From: a virus
Reading direction: 5' to 3' (one strand)
DNA length: 64,000 bases
IMG/VR virus record: IMGVR_UViG_3300028822_000274
Coordinates: 39,714 to 103,713 of that record
Part shown: piece by piece, positions 19,201-25,800 of the stretch
Numbering within the stretch: position 1 is the first letter of the stretch
Layout: each line of letters begins with the position of its first letter
The notes under the pieces: generated by a model
Seen by the model: only the letters and a program-made list of their open reading frames with translations
What the model was told of the DNA's origin: nothing
Databases searched by the model: none
Program-made: the position numbers and the translations under genes

Positions 19201-20106
19201 ATGGGTAGAGATATTCGAAAACTCGACTTGCTGGCGATTTCTGCCAGTAAAAAAGCTGTGGATCTACTTCATGGGTACTTGAAGGGGATTCGCGAGGACA
19301 TCGTTTCGTCGCTGAGTGGTGGACTGAGGAACTTCCATGTTATTCCGAGAGCGCTCATCACGACTGCCGACGCCACGGATTTGGCGAGTGGTCAGACTTT
19401 GGCGAATGCGATCAAAGCTGACATGAACACGCACTTTGCGTCGACTGATGAGCACCCTTTGGCCTCTGGTCAAACGATTGCTGCTGCAGATGCATCAGAT
19501 CAGGCGTCGATGAACACTTTGATGAACGAAATCAAGGGGGACCTGAACACGCACCTTACCGAGGCTGGCGTGCACATGGTTTCTGACCTGTTCAACACCG
19601 TGACTGCAGCTAACGCAAGCGACGAGGCGACTTCGGTCACTCTCGTGAACCAGGTGAAGGCTCTGTACAACGTTCACATCGCGTCTTCTATCGCTTCGCT
19701 GGTCGCCCATAAAGGAACAGTGGGGAATCAGAATGTTGTGGCGGCTGACGCATCCGACCTCGGAACTGTGGTCACTCTGGCGAATGACCTGAAAGGTGTT
19801 GTCAACCTGCACCTGGCTTCGTACGGTTTCCAGGGATCTCACGTTGCTGCTTCTGCTGAGACCGTTGCTGCTGCAGATGCATCAGATCAGGCGACAGCGA
19901 ACACGTTGCTGAACGAAATCAAGGCCGATTTCAACACTCACCTCCTGGAGTCGGGTGTTCACATTTCGTCTGATTTCAAGAGCATCATCTCTACTGCGGA
20001 TGCTTCTGACCTTGCGTCAAGCGTCACCCTGGCGAATGCTCTCAAGTCGACGTTCACGTTACACATTGCCAACGCCATGACCGCAGGTTTCATCGCGGAC
20101 ATGTAA
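19201..20106 (+). CDS. Repeat-containing structural protein
   Basis: This 301-aa protein is built from about six imperfect repeats with the core (T)AADASDxAT..TL.NEIK.D.NTHL, for instance near residues 56-60, 97-101, 139-143, 184-188, 222-226 and 261-265. Each unit is followed by a variable spacer with a conserved NTH or NLH. I have seen such repeats in phage virion proteins and infer a rod-like or trimeric capsid or tail fibre. The excellent ribosome site and the 5' hairpin imply high expression, as expected for an abundant virion protein. No catalytic motif is present. Confidence 0.6.
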   Translation: MGRDIRKLDLLAISASKKAVDLLHGYLKGIREDIVSSLSGGLRNFHVIPRALITTADATDLASGQTLANAIKADMNTHFASTDEHPLASGQTIAAADASDQASMNTLMNEIKGDLNTHLTEAGVHMVSDLFNTVTAANASDEATSVTLVNQVKALYNVHIASSIASLVAHKGTVGNQNVVAADASDLGTVVTLANDLKGVVNLHLASYGFQGSHVAASAETVAAADASDQATANTLLNEIKADFNTHLLESGVHISSDFKSIISTADASDLASSVTLANALKSTFTLHIANAMTAGFIADM

Positions 20107-20161
20107 GATTTGATTGGTGCTGAAGGTATTACCGGGCATCTGAAAAGAGAAAGGAACTACA

Positions 20162-20542
20162 ATGGCTAGTTTGAAAATTGGTTATGACATGTTTGCCGGA
20201 TCCTCACAGGCCGGTACCGATTCTGGTGTTCCTGGTGTTATCCAGGTGGAAACTGCCAAGGCTGAGCCGTACAAATGTCGGATCCAAGAGCTGGACACGA
20301 ATGAGTACTACGACGCCGTCACCCGCACTTTCCAGGGTGGTGCGACGACTCCGTCTGAGGAGTTGACGATCCCTGGGTCGGACGAGGCGAACCCGCAGGC
20401 TTTGCGTCGCATTGCTTTCCGGATTCCTGAGGAAGCTCAGGCCGGGATCGGTGCTGCCGGTGCGACTTTCACCATTTATGCGGCAACGACTGATGCGGTT
20501 GATTCGGGACAAGAGTCCCTGACGATCACATTCCAGCCGTAA
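20162..20542 (+). CDS. Decoration-like virion protein, copy 1
   Basis: This 126-aa protein is a clear paralogue of the product of 21965-22381. Both share FDxFxGSSQAGT-like starts, VPxVIQVETA, YxCRIQ, YYxAxTRxxQ, PSxEL.IPGS, AxPxxxRR and RxPxEAxxGM-like blocks. It is small, beta-rich and lacks catalytic motifs, fitting a decoration or minor virion protein. A strong intrinsic terminator follows the gene after about 30 bases and ends this transcription unit. Confidence 0.5.
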   Translation: MASLKIGYDMFAGSSQAGTDSGVPGVIQVETAKAEPYKCRIQELDTNEYYDAVTRTFQGGATTPSEELTIPGSDEANPQALRRIAFRIPEEAQAGIGAAGATFTIYAATTDAVDSGQESLTITFQP

Positions 20543-20571
20543 TAGGTTGACAACAGGAAATGTTTTTACTC

Positions 20572-20608
20572 GACGCCCATCTTAAAAACAGGTGGGCGTC
20601 TTTTTTTT
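20572..20608 (+). terminator. Intrinsic terminator
   Basis: GACGCCCATC (20572-20581) pairs with GGTGGGCGTC (20591-20600), including one T-G wobble, around a 9-nt loop. Eight T residues follow at 20601-20608. The T tract continues directly into GGAGGT, the ribosome site of the next gene, so read-through would be needed to express the lysis genes from upstream. Confidence 0.9.
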
Positions 20609-20618
20609 GGAGGTACAT

Positions 20619-20999
20619 ATGGGATTCCAGAGCGCATGGACATTTTTCGTTGATTCAGTTTTTCCCCACTGGCCGGGTTTGTTTTTTGCTGTATTCGTGT
20701 CAATCATTGCACAGGTGCTGAAGAATAATATTCTGACAAGGACATTAGCGGCTAAAAGTAAAGTGATATTCTGGGTTCGGCGTTTGTTTCCAGTGATTTT
20801 GCTTTTTCTAGGTTTGGTTCCAGGTTTGACTTGGCCAGATGAAATTCTTCCGGGAATAGATACGACAGTCGAAAAAGTTTGGTATTTTGTGGGGTGTGCA
20901 GGTTGCTCGATACTCTGTTACAACATTTTTAAGCAGTGGGTTAAGAAAAAATACGACGTAGAACTTATTCTACAGGAGGAAAACGAAAGTCATGGCTAA
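20619..20999 (+). CDS. Holin-like membrane protein
   Basis: The start at 20619 is chosen because GGAGGT sits six bases upstream; the open frame to 20592 lies inside the terminator. The 126-aa product has three hydrophobic segments, roughly residues 16-36 (HWPGLFFAVFVSIIAQVL), 53-72 (VRRLFPVILLFLGLVPG) and 85-104 (VWYFVGCAGCSILCYNIF). A charged C-terminal tail (KKKYDVELILQEE) follows. Size, three-segment topology and neighbours (a membrane-coiled-coil pair resembling spanins) suggest a holin. Holins have little sequence conservation, so this rests on topology and context. Confidence 0.55.
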   Translation: MGFQSAWTFFVDSVFPHWPGLFFAVFVSIIAQVLKNNILTRTLAAKSKVIFWVRRLFPVILLFLGLVPGLTWPDEILPGIDTTVEKVWYFVGCAGCSILCYNIFKQWVKKKYDVELILQEENESHG

Positions 21000-21201
21000 A
21001 TTCAGAAAAATACCTGTGATCATAGACGCCATCAGGATAAAAAAAGAAATGACGATCGATACTCTCGAAGGTCGTATGAATGGTAAAGCTGGTGATTGGC
21101 TTCTTACAGGTGTTGATGGCGAGCAGTACCCATGCAAGGACTCGATATTCAGAAAAACATACGAACCAGCCGACGAAGATGCAGAAAAGATGTGGAAATA
21201 A
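20992..21201 (+). CDS. Conserved small phage protein, GDWL/T-GEQYP type
   Basis: This 69-aa protein contains KAGDWLLTGVDGEQYPCKDSI followed by FRKTYEP, the conserved core of a small protein found in very many phages. That family usually reads 'GDWLI.G..GE.YP.....F..TYE'. Its role is unknown. It overlaps the holin-like gene and precedes the spanin-like gene by one base. Confidence 0.65.
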   Translation: MAKFRKIPVIIDAIRIKKEMTIDTLEGRMNGKAGDWLLTGVDGEQYPCKDSIFRKTYEPADEDAEKMWK

Positions 21202-21202
21202 T

Positions 21203-21550
21203 ATGAAAACAATCTGGAAATGGGTAAAAGACAAAGCAGCCTGGATAGTAATAGCATTTTTTATTGTTTTTTCTGTGTTATTCGGATCGTTTTTGTCTTC
21301 AAGAAAAGTAGAAAGGAGGAAAAAAGAAGCTAAAAAGAAAATTGAAGGGGCAAAAAAGTTGGGTGAAAAGGCAACATATTATGATGGAGTAGAATCTGGT
21401 TTACACGAATCTGAGTTTCTATTGGACTCACAGATAGAGGGCATAAACGAAGAATCAAAGAAGACAAAAAAAGAAATAGGAGAGATGGATGCTCAGGAAG
21501 TTGCTGATCGTTTTAACGCTCTGTACGATTCCGACTCTCGCTCAAACTGA
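21203..21550 (+). CDS. Inner-membrane spanin-like protein
   Basis: I set the start at 21203, directly after the preceding TAA. The longer frame back to 21080 lies inside another gene. The 115-aa product has an N-terminal transmembrane anchor (residues 12-32, AAWIVIAFFIVFSVLFGSFL), then a long charged coiled coil (RRKKEAKKKIEGAKKLGEK) and a soluble end with VADRFNALYDS. This is the i-spanin plan: N-terminal anchor and periplasmic coiled coil. The next gene starts inside its 3' end in another frame, as in many Rz/Rz1 pairs. Confidence 0.5.
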   Translation: MKTIWKWVKDKAAWIVIAFFIVFSVLFGSFLSSRKVERRKKEAKKKIEGAKKLGEKATYYDGVESGLHESEFLLDSQIEGINEESKKTKKEIGEMDAQEVADRFNALYDSDSRSN

Positions 21551-21953
21551 GGAAGTGGCTGAGGAAGTGGCAGACCTGGACAAGTACGAAATCCAAGGAG
21601 CTTTTGTTCTTGACGTAGACGGTGTGACTGGTGTTTGGATGCCATTAAATATGGCCCGAAAAGCTCTTGCTGCATCTGAACTCGCTAAAAAGTTGGAGCT
21701 TCGACAGGATCTTCTGGAGCTGAAAATAGATATTCGAGGCGAGAGAATATCTGCCTGCAAATCTGCTCTTTCTTTATCGAAAGAGTCGCAGGAAAAAGCT
21801 CTTGAAGCCGTGACAATACAGAATGAGGTAATCTCCGACCTGGAGGAAGAACAGGATTCGTGGTATCGAAAACCGATTGTTTGGACCGGTGTCGGTGCCG
21901 TCCTCGTTGTGGCTCTTGAGGTCGGTTTGTTTTTTGTTGTTCAGTCAATGTAA
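21489..21953 (+). CDS. Secreted coiled-coil protein with C-terminal anchor, spanin partner
   Basis: This 154-aa protein begins with a signal-like segment (MLRKLLIVLTLCTIPTLAQ), continues with a helical periplasmic stretch (about residues 55-120) and ends in a transmembrane segment near residues 132-152. It overlaps the upstream spanin-like gene by 62 bases and has AGGAG at the right distance. LTLC at residues 9-12 is a poor lipobox. If it is lipidated, the layout (lipoprotein N-terminus, C-terminal membrane segment) would match a unimolecular spanin of the T1 type. Otherwise TLA/Q is the likely cleavage site. Confidence 0.5.
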   Translation: MLRKLLIVLTLCTIPTLAQTEEVAEEVADLDKYEIQGAFVLDVDGVTGVWMPLNMARKALAASELAKKLELRQDLLELKIDIRGERISACKSALSLSKESQEKALEAVTIQNEVISDLEEEQDSWYRKPIVWTGVGAVLVVALEVGLFFVVQSM

Positions 21954-21964
21954 AGGAGGTTCCT

Positions 21965-22381
21965 ATGGTCATGCCTGGTGGACCTGACATGCCTCTTGGT
22001 CCAAGTAGTGGTATGTATAGAGCGGGGTTTGATATTTTCGACGGTTCTTCACAGGCCGGTACGAATTCTGAGGTTCCACCCGTTATCCAGGTGGAAACTG
22101 CCTTGCCGACGCACTACTATTGTAGGATCCAGAGAATATCTGACAATTTGTATTACAACGCGACGACGAGGGCCTATCAATTGTTTCCGCCGTCTCCATC
22201 CGACGAGCTGGGGATTCCGGGGTCTCTTGAGGCGAGACCAGATTCTATCAGGCGGCTTATGATGAGAGTCCCGGATGAAGCAAGGGATGGGATGAACCAT
22301 GAAGGTGCTGTCTACACTGTCTATGCGCCAGTAGACACAGCTAGATTTGGTGTCGCAATAGTCGCCACATTCAAGCCATAG
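21965..22381 (+). CDS. Decoration-like virion protein, copy 2
   Basis: This 138-aa protein is a paralogue of the product of 20162-20542. It shares the GSSQAGTNSEVPPVIQVETA-type start, YYCRIQ, YYNATTRAYQ, PSDELGIPGS and the RRLMMRVPDEARDGM-type block. It adds about 15 residues at the N-terminus (MVMPGGPDMPLGPSSG). The ribosome site AAAGGAGG is very strong. The two copies flank the lysis genes, so either the lysis cassette entered between duplicated genes or one copy moved. Confidence 0.5.
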   Translation: MVMPGGPDMPLGPSSGMYRAGFDIFDGSSQAGTNSEVPPVIQVETALPTHYYCRIQRISDNLYYNATTRAYQLFPPSPSDELGIPGSLEARPDSIRRLMMRVPDEARDGMNHEGAVYTVYAPVDTARFGVAIVATFKP

Positions 22382-22427
22382 TCAGCCTGACCGTCAGCCT
22401 GACCAAACGAAAATTAAAAAAAATTAG

Positions 22428-22455
22428 TTGACAAAACTTTTTCGCTTGGTATTAT
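22428..22455 (+). promoter_or_regulatory. Sigma70-type promoter for early/middle operon
   Basis: TTGACA at 22428-22433 and TATTAT at 22450-22455 are separated by 16 bases. The palindrome TTCCTGGAA (22456-22464) overlaps the expected transcription start and could be an operator. The promoter drives the gene starting at 22498 and probably the genes after it. The rest of the 116-bp gap holds the short direct repeat GTCAGCCTGACC. Confidence 0.7.
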
Positions 22456-22497
22456 TTCCTGGAAGTAACGGCAACAAACAAATTCCAGGAGAAGAAA

Positions 22498-23208
22498 ATG
22501 AAACGAATTAAAGACTTGTCAGAAAGCGAAATCTTAGAATTGACCCAAGAGCAGCTCGAAGAGTTGGTTCTAATTGAGGCAGCACATTCCGGCGTGAAGC
22601 TGCCTGACTCAGCTCCTGCGGTTCCTGATTACCCGGAAATCGGTAAGCCGAGCAAAACTCTGTACACATGTGGAGCATTCAACTTTCATTGTGATTCGCT
22701 CGACATTTTGAACGAGTTCATCAAGGTCATTGTTGACCACAAGGACAACCTGTTCACATGTGAAACAGACTGGCAAACCAAGGCGACACACTGTGAGAAG
22801 GGCATCCCGACATCTGGATGGGCCAACAAGATCGCTCCTGCGACAGAAACGGCGTACACGCAGGGAGAATATGCCGAACTCAAGGGTGAAATCAAAAAGA
22901 AGGAGGAAATGCGGGAGGAATACAAAAAAGCTCTCGATGAGCACAGTGCTCAGATGGAGGAGTACGATGATATCTGTTCTGATGTCATGTCGCATTATTA
23001 TAATGCGGTACGAGCAAAGAACAGGAAGCAGCATCTTGTAGCAACATTCCTGAAGTATTATAAGCTTGCGGAGCAAAATTTCGACATCGCTCTGAAGTTC
23101 TTCAAGAATGCTTACGCTGACGAAAACGAGAACATGGAAGAGCTTGAGGCTCTCTTCCAGGAAGAAGTTTCTGCCAAAGATGAGGAAAATGGCAAAGAGA
23201 AAGTCTGA
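22498..23208 (+). CDS. Hypothetical protein, first gene of early operon
   Basis: This 236-aa protein has no recognised family. The N-terminal 40 residues are helical and acidic (SESEILELTQEQLEELVLIE). The centre has cysteines (YTCGAFNFHCDS, LFTCETDW, THCEKG) that could bind metal. The last 110 residues form a long charged helix (EIKKKEEMREEYKKALDEHS). It sits directly behind a strong promoter and overlaps a small winged-helix gene by 20 bases. Confidence 0.55.
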   Translation: MKRIKDLSESEILELTQEQLEELVLIEAAHSGVKLPDSAPAVPDYPEIGKPSKTLYTCGAFNFHCDSLDILNEFIKVIVDHKDNLFTCETDWQTKATHCEKGIPTSGWANKIAPATETAYTQGEYAELKGEIKKKEEMREEYKKALDEHSAQMEEYDDICSDVMSHYYNAVRAKNRKQHLVATFLKYYKLAEQNFDIALKFFKNAYADENENMEELEALFQEEVSAKDEENGKEKV

Positions 23209-23494
23209 AGACCTGGACAAGTACGACTGGCTCCTGATTCTGATGATTCAGCATTTCTTGGACTCGGGAGCCGTAATCTCGATTCGGAAGCTGAGTGAAT
23301 ATTTCTATGACTTCGATTATCCGAAGGTAAAGAAGAGGATGACCAAGCTCAAGTCTATGGGGATCGTCTCGGCAAAGCGTGCCAGTTCCAAATTGTGGGA
23401 GTACGAACTCCACACCGAAGTCATGGATAAATTTGCACTCAGGGAAAAACTCACCACCGATTTTGGGCACAAACTTTCTCGTGGTTTATTCTAG
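23189..23494 (+). CDS. Small winged-helix DNA-binding protein
   Basis: I choose the ATG at 23189, with GAGGAAA upstream; the frame extends back to 23108 inside the preceding gene. The 101-aa product contains an HTH pattern, VISIRKLSEYFYDFDYPKV followed by KKRMTKLKSMGIVSAKR, about residues 29-65. This resembles MarR- or Lrp-type winged helices, with the second helix contacting DNA. It may autoregulate the operon or act on the inverted repeat that follows at 23585-23619. That link is inference. Confidence 0.55.
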   Translation: MAKRKSEDLDKYDWLLILMIQHFLDSGAVISIRKLSEYFYDFDYPKVKKRMTKLKSMGIVSAKRASSKLWEYELHTEVMDKFALREKLTTDFGHKLSRGLF

Positions 23495-23584
23495 ACGATG
23501 TAATTTTATTCTTTCTCATTTTGTTGTTTACTAAACTTCGGTCTTTGTGTAGTGTGTGTGGTGTTCAGGTTTTCGATGACACGG

Positions 23585-23619
23585 TAGACATAATCACCCT
23601 CACCCTATGATTATGTCTA
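23585..23619. promoter_or_regulatory. 12-bp inverted repeat, possible operator
   Basis: TAGACATAATCA (23585-23596) is the exact reverse complement of TGATTATGTCTA (23608-23619), separated by 11 bases. No T tract follows, so it is not an intrinsic terminator. It lies in the 220-bp gap between a winged-helix gene and the HTH replication initiator, which suggests a binding site for one of them. Confidence 0.55.
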
Positions 23620-23649
23620 TTCAGTTTGTCAATAGTTTGGTATGGTCTG

Positions 23650-23704
23650 AAAACCCGATAACGAACTGGAGTGGTGAGGCCCGGTTTGTTATCGGGTTTT
23701 TTTT
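23650..23704 (+). terminator. Intrinsic terminator before the replication initiator
   Basis: CCCGATAACGAAC (23654-23666) pairs with GTTTGTTATCGGG (23684-23696), with one G-T wobble, and A residues 23650-23653 pair with the first T residues. Eight T residues occupy 23697-23704 and run straight into GGAG, the ribosome site of the next gene. The gene behind it therefore needs read-through or an internal promoter that I cannot see. Confidence 0.85.
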
Positions 23705-23714
23705 GGAGCCTGAA

Positions 23715-24947
23715 ATGCTCGATTTTCTCCTCTGCCCTGATTTCGACGCCGTCGACACCAAAATACTTTTGATCTTGCATGAAATTCAGAAGGTCTATGG
23801 AAGCGTGAGCCAGAAGGATGTCGCTACTTCCATGGGTGTGAGTACAGCAACAATTGAACGCCGTATGAGCAGGCTCAAGGATCTTGGTGCCGTCGATGTA
23901 GAAAAAACGGGGACACGCAGGAGAAAGTATGACATCCCCCTCTTGATTCTCAGCGAAGCGAAAGACCTTACGAAAACAGATGTGCGGGAAAATTACCCCC
24001 TCGCTGGTGAGGGAATAAGTTCTCCCTCATCGCAAGTATGTTTAGGATCTATTACCAATATCAAAAAAGGTACTGATAACGATCTGGACGTCTCTTCTAG
24101 TTCGTCTGACGTATATGGTACTATACTTGCGATGATGGAAAACTTTCCGGAGGAGGAACCGATGAAATTTTCCGGTCCACAGGGAAAAATCGCTGATGCG
24201 ATAACTGCGGCATCAGAACGAACCAAGAAGGTCCATAATCAAGTCCGCGAAAAACGGATCGCACATCAAAAAGCGAATGCCGATCTTTCTCCAGAGTCAT
24301 TTTCGACAGACAGGGCAACGAGGTACGAGGAGTACAAGGCGAAGCATCCCTCTGAGTACAACCAGAAGGACTTCAGGTTTCTCTTCGAGGACAAGTGGAA
24401 AGAGTCTGGCTGGAAGTCTCGCCCAGTCAGGTGGACAGGGAAAAATGCCGGTCAACTCAAGGACATGATCAAAGACCAAGGTTCTGAGTTGATCGCCGAG
24501 TATTTCGAGTATGTCTTCGATCACTGGACAGAGTTGAAAAAACGGTTTGCTCTCAACTCCAGTTATCCTGTCATTGAGGTCATCTACGCTTTTCGAAAAC
24601 AGTGGATTCCAGAACTCGTAGATGGAGTTGTCGAGGGACGAAAGAACCAAATCCATGATCTCGACGAAGTCAACAACTACACCGAGGAGGACTTCAAACG
24701 TCTCAGCTCATACTCTGCTTCATCTGAGGACGTCGAAGTCGATTCTAGCTTCCAAGAAGACACAAAATTCAATGAAAACCCAGGTGTCGAAGACGTGGTC
24801 ATCGATGAATCGGATACCCTGATTCGAGAAAAGCCAAAATCACTCGGTTCCGCCAAAAAAAACGAGGATGAAGTAAAGGACATTTCGAAAGTACGCGAGG
24901 AACGACGAAGGCGTTTCTACCGCAAGCAGAAGGTCTACGGTTTCTAG
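23715..24947 (+). CDS. HTH replication initiation protein
   Basis: The start at 23715 has GGAG six bases upstream. The frame is open to 23607, but that stretch is an inverted repeat and a terminator and is unlikely to be translated. The 410-aa protein has an N-terminal winged HTH (VSQKDVATSMGVSTATIERR, then MSRLKDLGAVDVEKTGTRRR) and a low-complexity serine linker. Its C-terminal half (KWKESGWKSRPVRWTGKNAG onward) resembles phage O/DnaD-like initiators. The next genes encode a helicase loader and a DnaB-like helicase, which supports a role in origin recognition. Confidence 0.65.
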   Translation: MLDFLLCPDFDAVDTKILLILHEIQKVYGSVSQKDVATSMGVSTATIERRMSRLKDLGAVDVEKTGTRRRKYDIPLLILSEAKDLTKTDVRENYPLAGEGISSPSSQVCLGSITNIKKGTDNDLDVSSSSSDVYGTILAMMENFPEEEPMKFSGPQGKIADAITAASERTKKVHNQVREKRIAHQKANADLSPESFSTDRATRYEEYKAKHPSEYNQKDFRFLFEDKWKESGWKSRPVRWTGKNAGQLKDMIKDQGSELIAEYFEYVFDHWTELKKRFALNSSYPVIEVIYAFRKQWIPELVDGVVEGRKNQIHDLDEVNNYTEEDFKRLSSYSASSEDVEVDSSFQEDTKFNENPGVEDVVIDESDTLIREKPKSLGSAKKNEDEVKDISKVREERRRRFYRKQKVYGF

Positions 24948-24955
24948 GAGGAAAC

Positions 24956-25315
24956 ATGCCAGGTTTAAGCAAAAGCGCGTTAGAAAGGTGCCGGAAAATG
25001 GTCATAACTCATCTCCAGAATGGACGGTATGAGTTGAAGGTCACTGACCCACGGCTTGGTGAAAGATCGGTTATTTCCCAGGTGGTCAGGACTGAACATG
25101 ACCTCTATCGATACAAGCTGAATTTCATGAAACGGTACCGGATTCCGCAGGAAAACATCACAGTCATAGAACAAGACACGGATGAGGAATCGAATGGAAC
25201 TGACAACGAATCACCTGAGGTACATGAACATCGGTCTGAAGTACTGGGGGACGACAAGGAACAGTCTCACAGCAAGCCAAAAAAGCCTGGTCGGAAACTA
25301 TATCGCAAAGCTTGA
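24956..25315 (+). CDS. Small hypothetical protein of the initiation module
   Basis: This 119-aa protein starts after an AGGAGG site. Residues 1-75 (KMVITHLQNGRYELKVTDPR, YRYKLNFMKRYRIPQENITV) look folded, while the last 45 are acidic then basic and probably disordered. Its 3' third overlaps the helicase-loader gene by 122 bases in another frame, an unusually long overlap here. It may be a partner of the initiator or loader. No family is recognised. Confidence 0.5.
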   Translation: MPGLSKSALERCRKMVITHLQNGRYELKVTDPRLGERSVISQVVRTEHDLYRYKLNFMKRYRIPQENITVIEQDTDEESNGTDNESPEVHEHRSEVLGDDKEQSHSKPKKPGRKLYRKA

Positions 25316-25793
25316 TCTTGCGATTCGTGGTGGTGTCGGCCTCTTCTTGTGGGGACCTAACGGTACCGGAAAGAGCTACATCGCAGCTCTACTTTGCAAA
25401 TTAATTCGTGGCGGTCACGAACTATCATCTTACTTCGTTACCGCAGCAGAACTCAAAACGGCGTGGATCTCTGATTTGCCAGCGCACGATGGCTCAGAGG
25501 AGTTCATGTCTGATAGGGTCCAGACTGCAAAGTTTTTGGTTATCGATGACCTCGGTCGTGAGTACCGGACAGCGAGTGGCTTCTCCGAAACAAATTTCGA
25601 TACGCTCCTGAGAAACAGGGTCCGCAAAAAGTACATGACCGTGATCACGACAAATCTTTCACCGAACAAGTTTCGTGATGTTTACGGTGTTGGTGCTTCT
25701 CAGTTGATCTCTGAATCAACATTAGAGGTTGCATTGACAGGTAAAAATATGCGTGAGCTTGAGGCGGAAAAAATCAACAAAATGTTTAGGTGA
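25194..25793 (+). CDS. DnaC-like AAA+ helicase loader
   Basis: I use the ATG at 25194, with GAGGAATC upstream; 25182 is an alternative. The roughly 199-aa protein has an N-terminal MNIGLKYW segment typical of DnaC/DnaI-like loaders. Walker A is GPNGTGKS (about residues 53-60), Walker B is FLVIDDLG, and a sensor-1-like region is VITTNLSP. These ATPases place DnaB-family helicase on the origin. It follows the HTH initiator and precedes the DnaB-like helicase by 2.3 kb. The ending is shorter than in E. coli DnaC. Confidence 0.85.
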   Translation: MELTTNHLRYMNIGLKYWGTTRNSLTASQKSLVGNYIAKLDLAIRGGVGLFLWGPNGTGKSYIAALLCKLIRGGHELSSYFVTAAELKTAWISDLPAHDGSEEFMSDRVQTAKFLVIDDLGREYRTASGFSETNFDTLLRNRVRKKYMTVITTNLSPNKFRDVYGVGASQLISESTLEVALTGKNMRELEAEKINKMFR

Positions 25794-25800
25794 GTGTCAG

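Noticed and set aside
20547-20570. TTGACA after the first decoration-like gene
   Set aside because: No -10 element is found 15-18 bases downstream, and a strong terminator follows at once, so it is not a useful promoter.
22458-22489. Hairpin CCTGGAA/TTCCAGG hiding the Shine-Dalgarno of the gene at 22498
   Set aside because: The upstream strand lies at or before the expected transcription start, so most of it would not be in the RNA. I keep the palindrome only as a possible operator.
22609-23220. Long minus-strand open frame of about 200 aa
   Set aside because: It lies opposite a well-supported + gene with promoter and ribosome site, and its composition is that of an antisense shadow.
23626-23646. 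TTGTCA followed by TATGGT as a promoter for the initiator
   Set aside because: The spacing is only nine bases and the start would lie inside the terminator hairpin.
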